Below, piece after piece: positions 41,770 through 51,731 of a stretch of DNA of 64,000 nucleotides. The stretch covers positions 1 through 64,000 of the forward strand of contig CABZEY010000001.1 of the NCBI GenBank assembly GCA_902524955.1. Reading direction: 5' to 3'. The notes beneath the pieces were generated by a model. The model searched no databases. It saw only the letters and a list, made by a program, of their open reading frames with translations, and was not told the DNA's origin. A program made the translations under genes and the position numbers. Source of the DNA: an uncultured Pelagibacteraceae bacterium. GTDB taxonomy: Bacteria; Pseudomonadota; Alphaproteobacteria; Pelagibacterales; Pelagibacteraceae. How positions within the stretch are numbered: the stretch's first letter is position 1; every line of letters begins with the position of its first letter.

Positions 41770-43059
41770 ATGAAAATTTTAAAAACCTTTATAGCTTTTG
41801 TCACCTTGTTTATCTTAGGTAGCTCGTTGGCAACTGCTGACACAACAATAAGTAAAGAAGGTCAGTATATATTTAATACCTTGGCATTTTATTTAGGTGG
41901 TGTTTTGGTAGCTTTCATGGCTGCAGGATTTTGTATGCTTGAAAGTGGTTTGGTAACAAACAAAAGTGTTTCTACTATAGCAGCAAAAAATATTGGTAAG
42001 TTTGCAATTTGTTCAATTATTTTTTTCTTATTTGGTTACAACATGGCATATGGTGTGCCAGAGGGTGGTTATATTGGAACATTTTCAATATGGACTGAAG
42101 GCTCAAAAATAGAAACAGGATATTCGGATAGCTCTGACTGGTTTTTTCAGACTATGTTTGTATGTGCAACTGTTTCAATTGTTTCAGGTGCTGTTGCAGA
42201 AAGAATTAAGGTTTGGCCTTTTTTCCTATTTGCGATACTAATGTCAGGTTTTATTTACCCAATATCCATGGGCTGGCAATGGGGAGGAGGCTGGTTAGCT
42301 AAAGCTGGTTTCTCTGATTTTGCTGGATCAACACTAGTTCATGCTTGTGGTGGAGCCGCTGCCCTAGCTGGTGTAATGGTTTTAGGGGCTAGAAGTGGAA
42401 GATTTACTGGATCTGGATCTAAAAGAGTCATGGTGCCTTTTGCAGCCTCAAGTATTCCATTAACCACACTTGGTACATTCTTATTATGGTTTGGCTGGTT
42501 TGGTTTTAATGGTTTCAGTCAGTTAGCAATGGGAACTTTTGACGATGCAACAGCAATTACTAAAATAGCAGTCAATACACATCTAGCAGGTGCTGCTGGA
42601 ACATTTGCTGGGGCTGTAGTTTCAAGAGTATATGGCGGAAAAACAGATGTAATTATGATGTTAAATGGTGCGTTGGCGGGTCTAGTAGCGATTACTGCTG
42701 AACCTCTTACACCAAACCCATCAACAGCAATGGTGATAGGTGCTATTGGAGCGGTTATTATGTACTTTGGTACTAAGATGCTAGAAAATTTTGGTTTAGA
42801 TGATGTTGTCGGTGCAATCCCGGTACACATGTTTGCTGGAATATTTGGGACATTAGTTGTGCCACTAACAAATGGAGATACCTCATTTGCAACTCAATTT
42901 ATTGGCGTAATATCGGTATGTATTTTTAGTTTTATTTTATCCTATGGGGTATTTAAAACTTTAAGTATGACAATTGGTTTACGAATAAGCAAAGAAGCAG
43001 AGAAGCTTGGAACCGATAAAGCTGAAATTGGAGTAGTCGCTTATTCAATAAGAGACTAG
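41770..43059 (+). CDS. amt: Ammonium transporter
   Basis: 429 aa from ATG 41770, which has an AAAGGGAG ribosome site and yields a signal peptide as in many Amt proteins; the longer frame to 41683 lacks both. Eleven transmembrane helices follow. MAAGFCMLESGLV, WGGGWLA, HACGGAAALAG, and VGAIPVHMFAGIFGT mark the family, with the twin-His pore. Imports NH4+; no glnK gene is adjacent. Followed by a hairpin at 43069-43098. Confidence 0.97.
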   Translation: MKILKTFIAFVTLFILGSSLATADTTISKEGQYIFNTLAFYLGGVLVAFMAAGFCMLESGLVTNKSVSTIAAKNIGKFAICSIIFFLFGYNMAYGVPEGGYIGTFSIWTEGSKIETGYSDSSDWFFQTMFVCATVSIVSGAVAERIKVWPFFLFAILMSGFIYPISMGWQWGGGWLAKAGFSDFAGSTLVHACGGAAALAGVMVLGARSGRFTGSGSKRVMVPFAASSIPLTTLGTFLLWFGWFGFNGFSQLAMGTFDDATAITKIAVNTHLAGAAGTFAGAVVSRVYGGKTDVIMMLNGALAGLVAITAEPLTPNPSTAMVIGAIGAVIMYFGTKMLENFGLDDVVGAIPVHMFAGIFGTLVVPLTNGDTSFATQFIGVISVCIFSFILSYGVFKTLSMTIGLRISKEAEKLGTDKAEIGVVAYSIRD

Positions 43060-43068
43060 AATAATATA

Positions 43069-43098
43069 ATTTAGGGCCTGATACCTCGGGCCCTAAAT
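43069..43098 (+). terminator. Hairpin after amt
   Basis: ATTTAGGGCC (43069-43078) and GGCCCTAAAT (43089-43098) pair perfectly, ten-base loop, weak T-run after. Probable amt terminator. Confidence 0.65.
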
Positions 43099-43137
43099 AT
43101 TTCACAATAATATAATTACATGTAATATGAGCTACAT

Positions 43138-43383
43138 ATGATAAAAAAAATTATCCTTTTAGCGGCTATCTTATTACCTTTTATACTGTACTATTTATCT
43201 GTTTACCTGATCAAAAAAGACACTAGTAAAAAATTTCCAATGATTCCATTGTCACTTGCAAGCTTGATATTATTGGCCTTAGTTTTAATCTTTTTTAGAT
43301 TCTCTGACAACGATCCTTCAGATGGCAAATATACCCCTCCTCAATTTAAGGATGGAAAAATTATATCTCCAAAAACACGTTAG
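43138..43383 (+). CDS. DUF6111-type membrane protein
   Basis: 81 aa with two transmembrane helices and a C-terminal GKYTPPQFKDGKIISP, the signature of DUF6111, a small alphaproteobacterial family found beside envelope genes. Function unknown. Confidence 0.7.
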   Translation: MIKKIILLAAILLPFILYYLSVYLIKKDTSKKFPMIPLSLASLILLALVLIFFRFSDNDPSDGKYTPPQFKDGKIISPKTR

Positions 43384-43502
43384 ACCATAAATATACACAT
43401 ACCAACACTGTTTATAACTACCATATCGTAATGGTTTTATTTTTGATTCAAAGATGATTCAAAGCGAGAACATTGATGTTAATGATAACAGGATATTAAC
43501 AG

Positions 43503-45326
43503 TTATGCTGGCAAAGTTTCTCTAGAGTATTTTTTTCGTTCATGGGCCAAGAGTAGCTTTTTTCTTAACCTTAAATTCTTAGGTGTTACTTCTAATAATT
43601 CATCTTCATTTACATATGCCATCATTTCTTCCAAGGACATCTTCACTGGTGGTGTTAGAGAAGTTAGGCCATCACTACCTGCAGCTCTTACATTTGTTAG
43701 CTTTTTTCCCTTTAAAACATTAATTTCTAGATCATTGTCTCTATTGTGCTCTCCCACAATCATGCCTCCATATACTTTGGTTTGGGGTTCAATGAACATA
43801 AGTCCTCGATCTTGCAAATTAAAAATTGCATATGCAACTGCTTCTCCACTATCAGTAGAAATCAACGCACCATTTCTTCGACCTTTAATATCTCCTTTAA
43901 ACTCTCCATATGAATCAAAAACCCTATTCATTACACCCGTTCCTCTAGTCTCTGTTAGAAACTTACTTTGATAACCTATCAAACCTCTAGTTGGCGCTTT
44001 AAAAATAATTCTTTTTTTATTTTGCCCAGTATCACGCATATCGGTCATTTCGCCTTTTCTTTGATTAATTGAGTCAATAACTGTGCTCGAATATTCCTCA
44101 TCAACATCAATTGTAACCTCCTCGAAAGGTTCTAATTTTTTATTACTTTCTTGTTTAAACAATACTTTTGGTCTCGATACAGATAATTCAAATCCTTCAC
44201 GTCTCATAGTCTCGATTAAAACTCCAATTTGAAGTTCACCTCTGCCTCCGATCTCAAACGAGTCCTTCTGATCATTTTCTTTAAATGAAATTGCAACATT
44301 GGTTTCAGCCTCTGCTAGTAATCTTTCTCGTATCATTGTAGATGTTACTTTTTTACCTTCCAGTCCTGAAATTGGAGAGTCATTGACCGTTATTGTTACT
44401 GACATTGTCGGAGGGTCTATCGGCGTAGATTTCAAAGCATCGTTCACCTCTAAGTGACATATTGTATCTGAAACTGAAGTTGTTTTTAATCCCGCTACAC
44501 ACACAATGTCCCCTGCCATTACCGTATCTGTTGCAACTTTAGTAGTTCCTGAAAATGTAAATAACTTTGTAAGTCTTCCTTCCTCTACTTTATTATTATT
44601 TAAATCTAATGATTTAACTGTATCATTTACTTTGGCAATACCGTGCACTACACGTCCAATTAGACAACGACCAAGAAAAGTATCTGAGTGTAGTAATGTC
44701 GATAACATTGCAAAGGGCTTACTAAGATCTACCTCTGGTTCCTTCACATGATTTAATATTAAATCTAAAAGAGGATACAAATTCTCTCTTTTTTGATCTA
44801 GTTCATAATTACACCAACCATCTCTTCCAGATGCATATAAAACAGGAAAATCTAATTGATGATCATTCGCATCTAAGGCAACAAATAGATCGAATATTTC
44901 ATTAATTACTTCTTTAGCTCTAGCATCCGATCTATCAACTTTATTAATAACAACTATTGGTCTCAAACCTTGAGCTAACGCTTTTGACAAAACAAACTTT
45001 GTTTGCGGCATTGGCCCTTCTGCTGCGTCAACTAAAAGTATAACACCGTCGGTCATGCCTAAAATTCTTTCAACTTCACCTCCAAAGTCTGCGTGACCAG
45101 GAGTATCAATAATGTTTATTCTTGTATCTTTCCAAATTACTGAGGTTGGCTTGGCTAATATTGTTATTCCTCTTTCTTTCTCAAGGTCACCACTATCCAT
45201 GATCCTTTCGTCAACTGTTTGATTTTCTCTAAAAAGACCGCTTTGTTTGAGTAAATTATCTATTAAAGTTGTTTTGCCATGATCAACATGTGCAATAATT
45301 GCAATATTTCTTAAACTGTTTGTCAT
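43503..45326 (-). CDS. typA: GTP-binding translation factor BipA/TypA
   Basis: 607 aa, the normal size. [17 protein letters not shown] (P-loop, about 14-30), RGITILAK (switch I/G2), [14 protein letters not shown] (G3), NKVDR (G4). EF-G-like domains III and V and the BipA C-terminal domain follow. A ribosome-associated GTPase in stress and low-temperature growth. The 119-base convergent gap 43384-43502 holds only a weak inverted repeat. Confidence 0.98.
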   Translation of the reverse strand: MTNSLRNIAIIAHVDHGKTTLIDNLLKQSGLFRENQTVDERIMDSGDLEKERGITILAKPTSVIWKDTRINIIDTPGHADFGGEVERILGMTDGVILLVDAAEGPMPQTKFVLSKALAQGLRPIVVINKVDRSDARAKEVINEIFDLFVALDANDHQLDFPVLYASGRDGWCNYELDQKRENLYPLLDLILNHVKEPEVDLSKPFAMLSTLLHSDTFLGRCLIGRVVHGIAKVNDTVKSLDLNNNKVEEGRLTKLFTFSGTTKVATDTVMAGDIVCVAGLKTTSVSDTICHLEVNDALKSTPIDPPTMSVTITVNDSPISGLEGKKVTSTMIRERLLAEAETNVAISFKENDQKDSFEIGGRGELQIGVLIETMRREGFELSVSRPKVLFKQESNKKLEPFEEVTIDVDEEYSSTVIDSINQRKGEMTDMRDTGQNKKRIIFKAPTRGLIGYQSKFLTETRGTGVMNRVFDSYGEFKGDIKGRRNGALISTDSGEAVAYAIFNLQDRGLMFIEPQTKVYGGMIVGEHNRDNDLEINVLKGKKLTNVRAAGSDGLTSLTPPVKMSLEEMMAYVNEDELLEVTPKNLRLRKKLLLAHERKKYSRETLPA

Positions 45327-45405
45327 AAAGTCTGCGCTTAATACACTTTATTTTTTGATTTGCTAGTAAAAAAACGAAAAACAATTCTGCTAGATTTTGT
45401 TGATT

Positions 45406-45516
45406 TTACTTAACCTTTTGCTCAATTAAATTAATAGACTGTGAATTATTGCTGCTCACTATGCTTGAAGCTGTAGCCAAAAAAACAAAGAATAACATAA
45501 TTATAATTTTTCTCAT
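45406..45516 (-). CDS. Tiny secreted peptide, 36 aa
   Basis: ATG 45516 to TAA 45406 (MRKIIIMLFFVFLATASSIV then a short polar tail). Signal-peptide-like with a clear cleavage region. It lies alone in the 253-base gap between typA and the DCC gene. Possibly a remnant. Confidence 0.35.
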   Translation of the reverse strand: MRKIIIMLFFVFLATASSIVSSNNSQSINLIEQKVK

Positions 45517-45579
45517 GATTCTTTTTTGAATTATAAATGAGACAATGAATTAACTGAAATGTGTTATTAAATGGACAAC

Positions 45580-45921
45580 TTAATTTTTTTTAAACTTATT
45601 TTTTAAATATAATACTATAGCAGCAATTTCATATAAAAATGCAAATATATGAAATAAGATTGGTTGCTTTAAGATTTTATATAACCAATTTAGTTTTGGA
45701 ATATTTAACCAAACTACTAGAAAAGCTTTGGCTCCTTTAACAAGTTTTCCTTGATCCATTACGTGTAAACGTCTAGACAATTGATCTGTACTTAATTTTG
45801 TTATCTGAGACTCTTTTTCATTAATATCATACCACTCAAGTTTGTTTTCCATATTTTTATAAAGATCTATTTCTTTTTTACAGATACTGCACGATTCATT
45901 AAAAAAAACTTTTACACTCAT
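45580..45921 (-). CDS. Thiol-disulfide oxidoreductase-like DCC family protein
   Basis: 113 aa. FNESCSICKKE (about 7-17) contains the CxxC motif of DCC/DUF393 proteins. The middle is polar, and a C-terminal helix (about 85-107) is hydrophobic. Coupled by overlap to two small genes upstream (ATGA). Confidence 0.8.
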   Translation of the reverse strand: MSVKVFFNESCSICKKEIDLYKNMENKLEWYDINEKESQITKLSTDQLSRRLHVMDQGKLVKGAKAFLVVWLNIPKLNWLYKILKQPILFHIFAFLYEIAAIVLYLKNKFKKN

Positions 45922-46067
45922 CTATTTTTTTTTCTTTTCTTTTTTATTTTTCTTTGGCTCTTCTCAATATAATCTTTAAATAAACTTAATAATCCAAATA
46001 TAATTAAAGCACCTCCAGCTAAAAGACCGTATGATAATAGTAATTCAATTGAAGGTAACTCAGTCAT
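45918..46067 (-). CDS. Small membrane protein, 49 aa
   Basis: ATG 46067 to TGA 45918. One helix (LLLSYGLLAGGALIIFGLLS) then a highly basic tail (KKKRKK). Its stop overlaps the DCC start and its start overlaps the 94-aa gene's stop by eight bases. The two-sided overlaps support reality. Confidence 0.6.
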   Translation of the reverse strand: MTELPSIELLLSYGLLAGGALIIFGLLSLFKDYIEKSQRKIKKKRKKNR

Positions 46068-46344
46068 CTTCGTCTTCTAGCCACTGTTCCATAAATACTT
46101 TATAGCATGCATAACATATTACTGGTATGGAACCGAAAAAACCAATTGTGACACCAATTTTTATGCCATATTCAACACATGAAAAATGTGTCAATGTGAT
46201 TGTAGGTATTGTACACACTCCAAGCAAATATGGTAATCTCCATTTAAATGGAGGCTTAAAATATCTAATAAAATATACTATTTTCAAAATCATTATTGCA
46301 AAGTTCCAATTTTTTTTTTTTAATCTGCTATAGTTTATTTTCAA
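46060..46344 (-). CDS. Small membrane protein of unknown function
   Basis: 94 aa with a basic N-terminus, an internal PPFKWRLPYLLG segment and two or three hydrophobic segments (about 39-52, 60-85), with an acidic end (EDEDD). Five bases to nine bases from the divergent UDG gene. Function unknown. Confidence 0.6.
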   Translation of the reverse strand: MKINYSRLKKKNWNFAIMILKIVYFIRYFKPPFKWRLPYLLGVCTIPTITLTHFSCVEYGIKIGVTIGFFGSIPVICYACYKVFMEQWLEDEDD

Positions 46345-46353
46345 CTAAAATTT

Positions 46354-47034
46354 ATGCATAATTTAAATAAAAAATTCATATCTTTTTCAAAAAAACTTTA
46401 CCAATGTAACAAATGTAAAAGATTAGTAGATTTTAGAGATAATATTGCTTCTAAAAAACGAAAATCTTACATGGATCAAATTTATTGGGGCAAACCTGTC
46501 TCTGGATTTGGTGATTTGAATGGCAAAATAGTTATTGTTGGACTAGCCCCTGCAGCGCATGGTGCTACGCGAACTGGACGTGTTTTTACTGGTGATAAAT
46601 CAGCAGACTTTTTATTTAATTGTTTATTTAAATCAGGCCTAAGTAATCAGTCAAATTCAGACCATCTTAAAGATGGTTTGAAACTTAAAAATACGTTTAT
46701 TACTTTAGCTTTAAGATGTGTGCCACCCAATGATAAACCAACGAAGGATGAATTAAGAAATTGTTCAACTTTTTTTAAGGAAGAATTAAATATGATTAAA
46801 AATAAAAAAGTTATTGTTGCACTTGGTAAAATTGCATTTGATACTTGTATTAAATTTTATAAAAAAAATAATGGACTTAAAGGATCATTTAAATTCGGTC
46901 ATGGTGTAAAATATCGTATTAACGGCTTAACCATATTTGGTTGTTATCATCCATCGCCTCGTAATGTTAATACTAAACGGATTAACGAAACAAAAATGAC
47001 TTATCTGTTCAAAAGAGCTAAGAAATTAATCTAA
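46354..47034 (+). CDS. Uracil-DNA glycosylase, family 5 (UDGb)
   Basis: 226 aa. CNKCKRL (about 18-24) starts the 4Fe-4S Cys cluster; GLAPAAHGATRTGRVFTGD (about 63-81) is the family 5 motif, followed by FGCYHPSPRNVN with the second motif. Removes uracil and some other damaged bases from DNA. Overlaps the convergent superoxide dismutase gene by nine bases. Confidence 0.9.
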   Translation: MHNLNKKFISFSKKLYQCNKCKRLVDFRDNIASKKRKSYMDQIYWGKPVSGFGDLNGKIVIVGLAPAAHGATRTGRVFTGDKSADFLFNCLFKSGLSNQSNSDHLKDGLKLKNTFITLALRCVPPNDKPTKDELRNCSTFFKEELNMIKNKKVIVALGKIAFDTCIKFYKKNNGLKGSFKFGHGVKYRINGLTIFGCYHPSPRNVNTKRINETKMTYLFKRAKKLI

Positions 47035-47619
47035 AAGGGATGCAACGTATTCCCAGTTTACAAGATCATTAATAAATGCGTTTAAATAATCTGGTCTACG
47101 GTTTCTATAATCAACGTAATATGAGTGCTCCCAAACGTCACAACCTAGGATAGGTTTCATGTTTTGAACTAAAGGGTTAGATGCATTGGCTGACTTTGTA
47201 ACAATTAGTTTACCATTATCTATTGCAAGCCATGCCCAGCCTGAACCGAATTGAGTAACGCCTGCTTGTATAAAAACCTCTTTAAATTTATCAACGCTAC
47301 CAAAATCAGCTACAATCCTTTTCTCTAATTCAGGTGGCATTGCTCCTCCACCCTTTGGTTTCATACACTTCCAAAATAAAATGTGATTCCAGTGTTGGCC
47401 AGCATTATTGAAAATTCCTGCTTTTGAACTATCTTTTGCTGTTTTCTTTACAATTTCTTCTAATGATGCGCCTGCTAAGTCAGTATCTTTAACTAAATTA
47501 TTTAAATTAGTCACATATGTCTGATGATGTTTACCATGATGTAAATCTAATGTCTCTTGTGACATAACTGGTGCTAATGCATCGTTGTTATAATCTAATT
47601 TAGGTAATTCAAATGTCAT
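47026..47619 (-). CDS. sodB: Superoxide dismutase (Fe type)
   Basis: 197 aa. Metal ligands by family pattern: H27 (LDLHHGKHH), H79 (WNH), D161 and H165 (DVWEH). QFGSGWAWL places the Gln of Fe-SOD-type enzymes. Disproportionates superoxide. Convergent overlap with UDG. Confidence 0.95.
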   Translation of the reverse strand: MTFELPKLDYNNDALAPVMSQETLDLHHGKHHQTYVTNLNNLVKDTDLAGASLEEIVKKTAKDSSKAGIFNNAGQHWNHILFWKCMKPKGGGAMPPELEKRIVADFGSVDKFKEVFIQAGVTQFGSGWAWLAIDNGKLIVTKSANASNPLVQNMKPILGCDVWEHSYYVDYRNRRPDYLNAFINDLVNWEYVASLLD

Positions 47620-47634
47620 GAAGTATTTATACGT

Positions 47635-48522
47635 TTAAATGACATCGTTTTCAAGTATTCCAATTGGATCGATTGATATTTTTACTTTATCGCCAGATTT
47701 CAAAAATTTAGGTGGATCAAATCCAATGCCAACACCTGAGGGAGTTCCGGTTGCTATAATATCACCCTCAACAAGTGTCATCGATTTCGCTAAAGTTTCA
47801 ATTATAGTTGGAATATTAAAAATCATATCTTTAACAATTCCTGTTTGTCTATTTTCACCGTTTATAAATGTTTGTATCTTAATATCCTCAATAATTTTAA
47901 TTTCATCCTTTGTAACAATGCAAGGTCCCATTGGGCAGTATGTATCTGGACTCTTACCAATAAACCATTGCTTGTGATTATTTTGTAATTTTCTAGCAGT
48001 GACATCGTTTATTATTGTGTATCCAAAAATTACATCAGTAGCATTTGAATACTTTATATTTTTGGTTCTCTTTCCAATTATAACGCCAAGCTCTCCCTCA
48101 TAATCTGTTGTATTTGTTCGGTCATTAACCAATTCAATTTTATCATTTGGCCCGATTACAGAGGTGGTCGCTTTATTAAAAATAATTGGTTCCTCTGGAA
48201 CTTGCACTTTTCCTTTTAACGTGCTGAAAGATGATTTTTGAACTTCTTTTGCATGTTCAGCATAATTTTTTCCTACACAAATAATATCACGAACTGGAAC
48301 GGGTATTGGAGACAATAAATCTATCTCATTCATAGAGTAGTGAATATTATGATCTTTGTTAATTTTTTTAATTTCATCTTTGATCAAATGATAATTTCTA
48401 ATTATATTGTTTAATTCAGTAGGAAGATTTTCATCTACTTTATTTATATCAATAATACCTTTATTAAGAATTTCTAATCCTGCTCTTATCTCATTATTTT
48501 TTTTAAAGGTAATAAATCTCAT
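47635..48522 (-). CDS. Fumarylacetoacetate hydrolase family protein
   Basis: 295 aa. KNYAEHAKE, PIIFNKATTSVIGPND, TDYEGELGVIIG and NDVTAR mark the FAH fold with its metal-binding Glu/Asp residues; GTPSGVGIGFDPP ends the active-site side. These enzymes cleave 2-oxo-diacid-type compounds or decarboxylate oxaloacetate. Substrate unclear. Confidence 0.87.
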   Translation of the reverse strand: MRFITFKKNNEIRAGLEILNKGIIDINKVDENLPTELNNIIRNYHLIKDEIKKINKDHNIHYSMNEIDLLSPIPVPVRDIICVGKNYAEHAKEVQKSSFSTLKGKVQVPEEPIIFNKATTSVIGPNDKIELVNDRTNTTDYEGELGVIIGKRTKNIKYSNATDVIFGYTIINDVTARKLQNNHKQWFIGKSPDTYCPMGPCIVTKDEIKIIEDIKIQTFINGENRQTGIVKDMIFNIPTIIETLAKSMTLVEGDIIATGTPSGVGIGFDPPKFLKSGDKVKISIDPIGILENDVI

Positions 48523-48527
48523 TTTTT

Positions 48528-49235
48528 TTAATTAAAGTATTTTTTTTTTATATGATTTGCTGCTAATGACATGATTGCTAAAGCTAATAAAGGAAAAAAA
48601 ATTTCAGGATTAAATAGCAAATTTAGATTAAAATCTTTATCACTTTGAAAAGCGCTACTAATGCCACTAAATATGCTTATGGAAATTATTATTGGTGCTG
48701 CCTCACCAAATAATGTAGCAAGAAAGAAATTTTTTACTCTCATATTAAATAAAACTGGTAACAAGTTTTTTATTGGAAATGGAATTCCTGGAACTACTCT
48801 GAGACTAAAAAAATAACTTAACTCATTTTCATTAATATTGTTTTTTAATTTAGAATATTTATTACCTAAATACTTTTCAACTAAATCCTTAAAATAATGA
48901 TTAGCAAAACAATAAAGAAATGTTGCACCAATTGTAAAAGAAAAAATTGAGAGCAATGATCCAAGCACTGTGCCAAATGCAAAACCAGCAAATATGACGA
49001 GTGGTGTTCCAAAGCCCATAAGAAAAACCCAAATAATAGAAAAAATAAAATAAATGCTACTAATTAATAGAAGGTTTTGATCTCTTAGTTCAAAAATATA
49101 TCTTTTATTTTCTATTAAATACGATGGACTTAGGAATGTATTTGCTCCAAAATAAAAAAAAGCAATTACTACACTCGTTACAACAGCTAAATATACTAAA
49201 CCTAAAAAAATTTTTATTTTGGATAGTCTATTCAT
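48528..49235 (-). CDS. TVP38/TMEM64 family (DedA-like) membrane protein
   Basis: 235 aa from ATG 49235 (TTG at 49250 is in frame but adds only five residues). Five transmembrane segments; FGTPLVIFAGFAFG and FFSLRVVPGIPFPIKNLLP contain the conserved Arg and Pro residues of the family. Members are linked to envelope lipid transport. Six bases from the FAH gene. Confidence 0.85.
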   Translation of the reverse strand: MNRLSKIKIFLGLVYLAVVTSVVIAFFYFGANTFLSPSYLIENKRYIFELRDQNLLLISSIYFIFSIIWVFLMGFGTPLVIFAGFAFGTVLGSLLSIFSFTIGATFLYCFANHYFKDLVEKYLGNKYSKLKNNINENELSYFFSLRVVPGIPFPIKNLLPVLFNMRVKNFFLATLFGEAAPIIISISIFSGISSAFQSDKDFNLNLLFNPEIFFPLLALAIMSLAANHIKKKYFN

Positions 49236-49310
49236 AAGTAATATTGCCAAAAATTTTTACTGTACATACAAATAAGAATTTCTTATAAGTGCAAAAAAAT
49301 TATTATAGTA

Positions 49311-49445
49311 ATGAAAAGAACTTATCAACCTAGTAAAAAAGTAAGAGCCAGAAGACACGGTTTTAAATCTAGAATGTCTACAAAAAATGGTAGAAAAGTA
49401 TTAGCAAGAAGAAGAGCTAAGGGTAGAAAAAGAATATCAGCTTAA
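49311..49445 (+). CDS. rpmH: Ribosomal protein L34
   Basis: 44 aa, [20 protein letters not shown]..., full L34. First gene of the classic rpmH-rnpA-yidD-yidC block. Confidence 0.97.
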   Translation: MKRTYQPSKKVRARRHGFKSRMSTKNGRKVLARRRAKGRKRISA

Positions 49446-49448
49446 TCA

Positions 49449-49802
49449 ATGCAGAAAAAGTTCTCCTTTGAAAGTCTTAGTGGGAGTAAAGAATTTAAAG
49501 AGGTTTTATCCGGTAAAAAATTAAATTCTCATTTATTTACAATTTTTTATAAATCAAAAAATTTTAATGATAAAAAGAATTCAATACAATTAAGTTGTGT
49601 TGCAGCAAAAAAACTTGGTAATGCCGTTAAGAGAAATAAAATGAGAAGAAGGTTAAAAATGGCAACAAGGAAAGCTATTTTAGAAATACAAAAAAAATTT
49701 AAAAAAAAATTTAAATATGCAATCTTTGCGAAACCTAAAATTTATGAAGAGAATTATCAAAATATTGTAAATGAACTAATAACTAAACTAAAATTAATTT
49801 AA
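49449..49802 (+). CDS. rnpA: Ribonuclease P protein component
   Basis: 117 aa. The RNR-type segment GNAVKRNKMRRRLK (about 56-69) is the RNase P protein signature. Binds RNase P RNA, whose gene I do not find in the window. Overlaps yidD by one base (TAATG). Confidence 0.95.
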   Translation: MQKKFSFESLSGSKEFKEVLSGKKLNSHLFTIFYKSKNFNDKKNSIQLSCVAAKKLGNAVKRNKMRRRLKMATRKAILEIQKKFKKKFKYAIFAKPKIYEENYQNIVNELITKLKLI

Positions 49803-50059
49803 TGAAGATCCTTGGAAAAACTTTATCAAATATTGCAATTGGAATTATAAAAACCTATAAATATTTAATTTCACCACTACTGGGGCCAAATTGTAGATTT
49901 TTGCCAACATGTTCTAATTATTTTATAGAATCTATCCAAAAAAAAGGTTTTTTAATTGGTAGTTATTCAGGTATGAAAAGGATCTTAAAATGTCATCCAA
50001 TTAAATTTTTAGGTGGCGGTTCTGGATTTGATCCTGTGGAGAATAAAGATGGAAAATAA
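49802..50059 (+). CDS. yidD: Membrane protein insertion efficiency factor YidD
   Basis: 85 aa. YKYLISPLLGPNCRFLPTCSNY (split as GPNCRFLPTCSNY) and LKCHPIK...GGGSGFDPV are YidD hallmarks. Assists YidC. Overlaps yidC start. Confidence 0.93.
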   Translation: MKILGKTLSNIAIGIIKTYKYLISPLLGPNCRFLPTCSNYFIESIQKKGFLIGSYSGMKRILKCHPIKFLGGGSGFDPVENKDGK

Positions 50060-51731
50060 AAATGTTCTTATGGCTGTTGTCCTCTCGACAATGGTAATTA
50101 TTTTTTGGCAGTTTATGTACGGTGATGAGTATGTTGAGTTGGAAAATAAACAGATTAAAACAGAGCAAACCGCTAAAAGTGAGAAACCAACTGCTCCTTC
50201 TATTGTAAAAAAAAAAGCTAAGATTAAAGTTTCTAGATCTGATGCTATTACAGAAACAGGTAGAATAAAAATTGAAAATAACAATCTAATAGGATCCATT
50301 GCATTAAAAGGTGGTCTAATAGATGATATTACATTAAAGAATTATAACTCAAACCAAACTGCTAATAGCAGTAAAGTTGTGTTACTTAACCCAAAAAAAA
50401 TTGATCAGTCCTATTATTTAGAAACCGGTTGGGCAACATCTGGAAATGAGATTGTGCCTGATAATCAAACTGTATGGAAGGTTATAGGAAATAAAACATT
50501 AAGCCCAAACAGACCAGTTAGGTTAGAATGGAATAATAAGGAAGGGCTAACTTTTATAAAAGAGTTTTCTATAGACAATAAATATTTAATAACAGTAAAT
50601 GAACAAATCAAAAATCAATCAAATCAAACAATTAACTTGTTTCATTATGCTCAAATTACAAGAAAGCAAAAACCAAAAATACAAGATTTTTATATTCTCC
50701 ATGAAGGGTTACTTGGTGTTGTAGATGAAAATTTAACAGAAGAAGATTATGATGACATCATAGAAAAAAAGAAAAGTTATAAAGGATCTCAAGGTTGGGT
50801 AGGTATCACAGATAAATATTGGCTTACAGCTGTAATTCCTGAGAAAGGTAAAAATTTTAATGCAGAATTTTCTTATGATAAAGCATACAAAGTAAATTAT
50901 ATTATTACGGATCCAACAACCGTAAATGTAAATCAGTCAGGATCAAATATATCCAATATTTTTATAGGCGCAAAGGAAGTGGCTGTTGTTGATGGTTATG
51001 CAGAAAATAAAGGATTTCATAAATTTGATCTAGCAATTGATTGGGGCTGGTTTCACTTTTTTACTAAACCTTTATTTTTTATAATTGATTATCTTTACAA
51101 AATAAGTGGTAATTTTGGAATTGCTATTGTTCTTCTTACTGCAGCTGTAAGATTATTATTTTTTCCTTTAGCAAACTATTCTTTTGCATCCATGGCAAAA
51201 ATGAAGGCACTGCAACCAGAAATGCAAAGATTAAAGGATTTATACAAAGACGATAAACAAAAAATTCAAATGGAAATGATGAATTTATATAAAAGAGAAA
51301 AGGTAAATCCGATTTCAGGTTGCCTTCCAGTTTTAATACAAATCCCTTTTTTCTTTGCAATATACAAAATGCTTTTTGTTACGATAGAAATGAGACATGC
51401 TCCATTTTATGGTTGGATTAAAGATTTATCAGCTGCAGACCCAACAACAATATTTAACCTTTTTGGATTAATACCATGGGATCCACCAAGCTTTTTAATT
51501 ATTGGTGCATGGCCGATAATTATGGGTGTAACAATGTACATTCAACAAAAGCTAAATCCTGCGCCACCAGATCCAGTACAAGCTAAAATATTTATGTTCT
51601 TTCCTTTTATTTTAACTATTTTATTGGCTTCTTTCCCTTCTGGTCTGGTTATTTATTGGAGTATAAATAATATTTTAACTATGGCTCAGCAATATGTGAT
51701 TATAAGAAAAACTAAAGTAAAAACTGTTTGA
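50049..51731 (+). CDS. yidC: Membrane protein insertase YidC
   Basis: 560 aa from ATG 50049; a GTG at 50013 in frame is less likely since it would start inside yidD. N-terminal helix (VLMAVVLSTMVII), large periplasmic domain, five-helix insertase core with the GNFGIAIVLLTAAVRLLFFPL segment (conserved Arg) and TMAQQYVI end. Inserts membrane proteins with or without SecYEG. Stop shared with argB as TGATG. In most alphaproteobacteria engB follows; here argB does. Confidence 0.97.
   Translation: MENKNVLMAVVLSTMVIIFWQFMYGDEYVELENKQIKTEQTAKSEKPTAPSIVKKKAKIKVSRSDAITETGRIKIENNNLIGSIALKGGLIDDITLKNYNSNQTANSSKVVLLNPKKIDQSYYLETGWATSGNEIVPDNQTVWKVIGNKTLSPNRPVRLEWNNKEGLTFIKEFSIDNKYLITVNEQIKNQSNQTINLFHYAQITRKQKPKIQDFYILHEGLLGVVDENLTEEDYDDIIEKKKSYKGSQGWVGITDKYWLTAVIPEKGKNFNAEFSYDKAYKVNYIITDPTTVNVNQSGSNISNIFIGAKEVAVVDGYAENKGFHKFDLAIDWGWFHFFTKPLFFIIDYLYKISGNFGIAIVLLTAAVRLLFFPLANYSFASMAKMKALQPEMQRLKDLYKDDKQKIQMEMMNLYKREKVNPISGCLPVLIQIPFFFAIYKMLFVTIEMRHAPFYGWIKDLSAADPTTIFNLFGLIPWDPPSFLIIGAWPIIMGVTMYIQQKLNPAPPDPVQAKIFMFFPFILTILLASFPSGLVIYWSINNILTMAQQYVIIRKTKVKTV

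Noticed and set aside
43384-43502. Small gene between the DUF6111 gene and typA
   Set aside because: Only a short repeat of GATTCAAA and a 7-base inverted repeat are present; no credible frame.
50013-50048. Longer yidC start at GTG 50013
   Set aside because: Would lie entirely inside yidD and add no family sequence; ATG 50049 gives a typical N-terminal helix.
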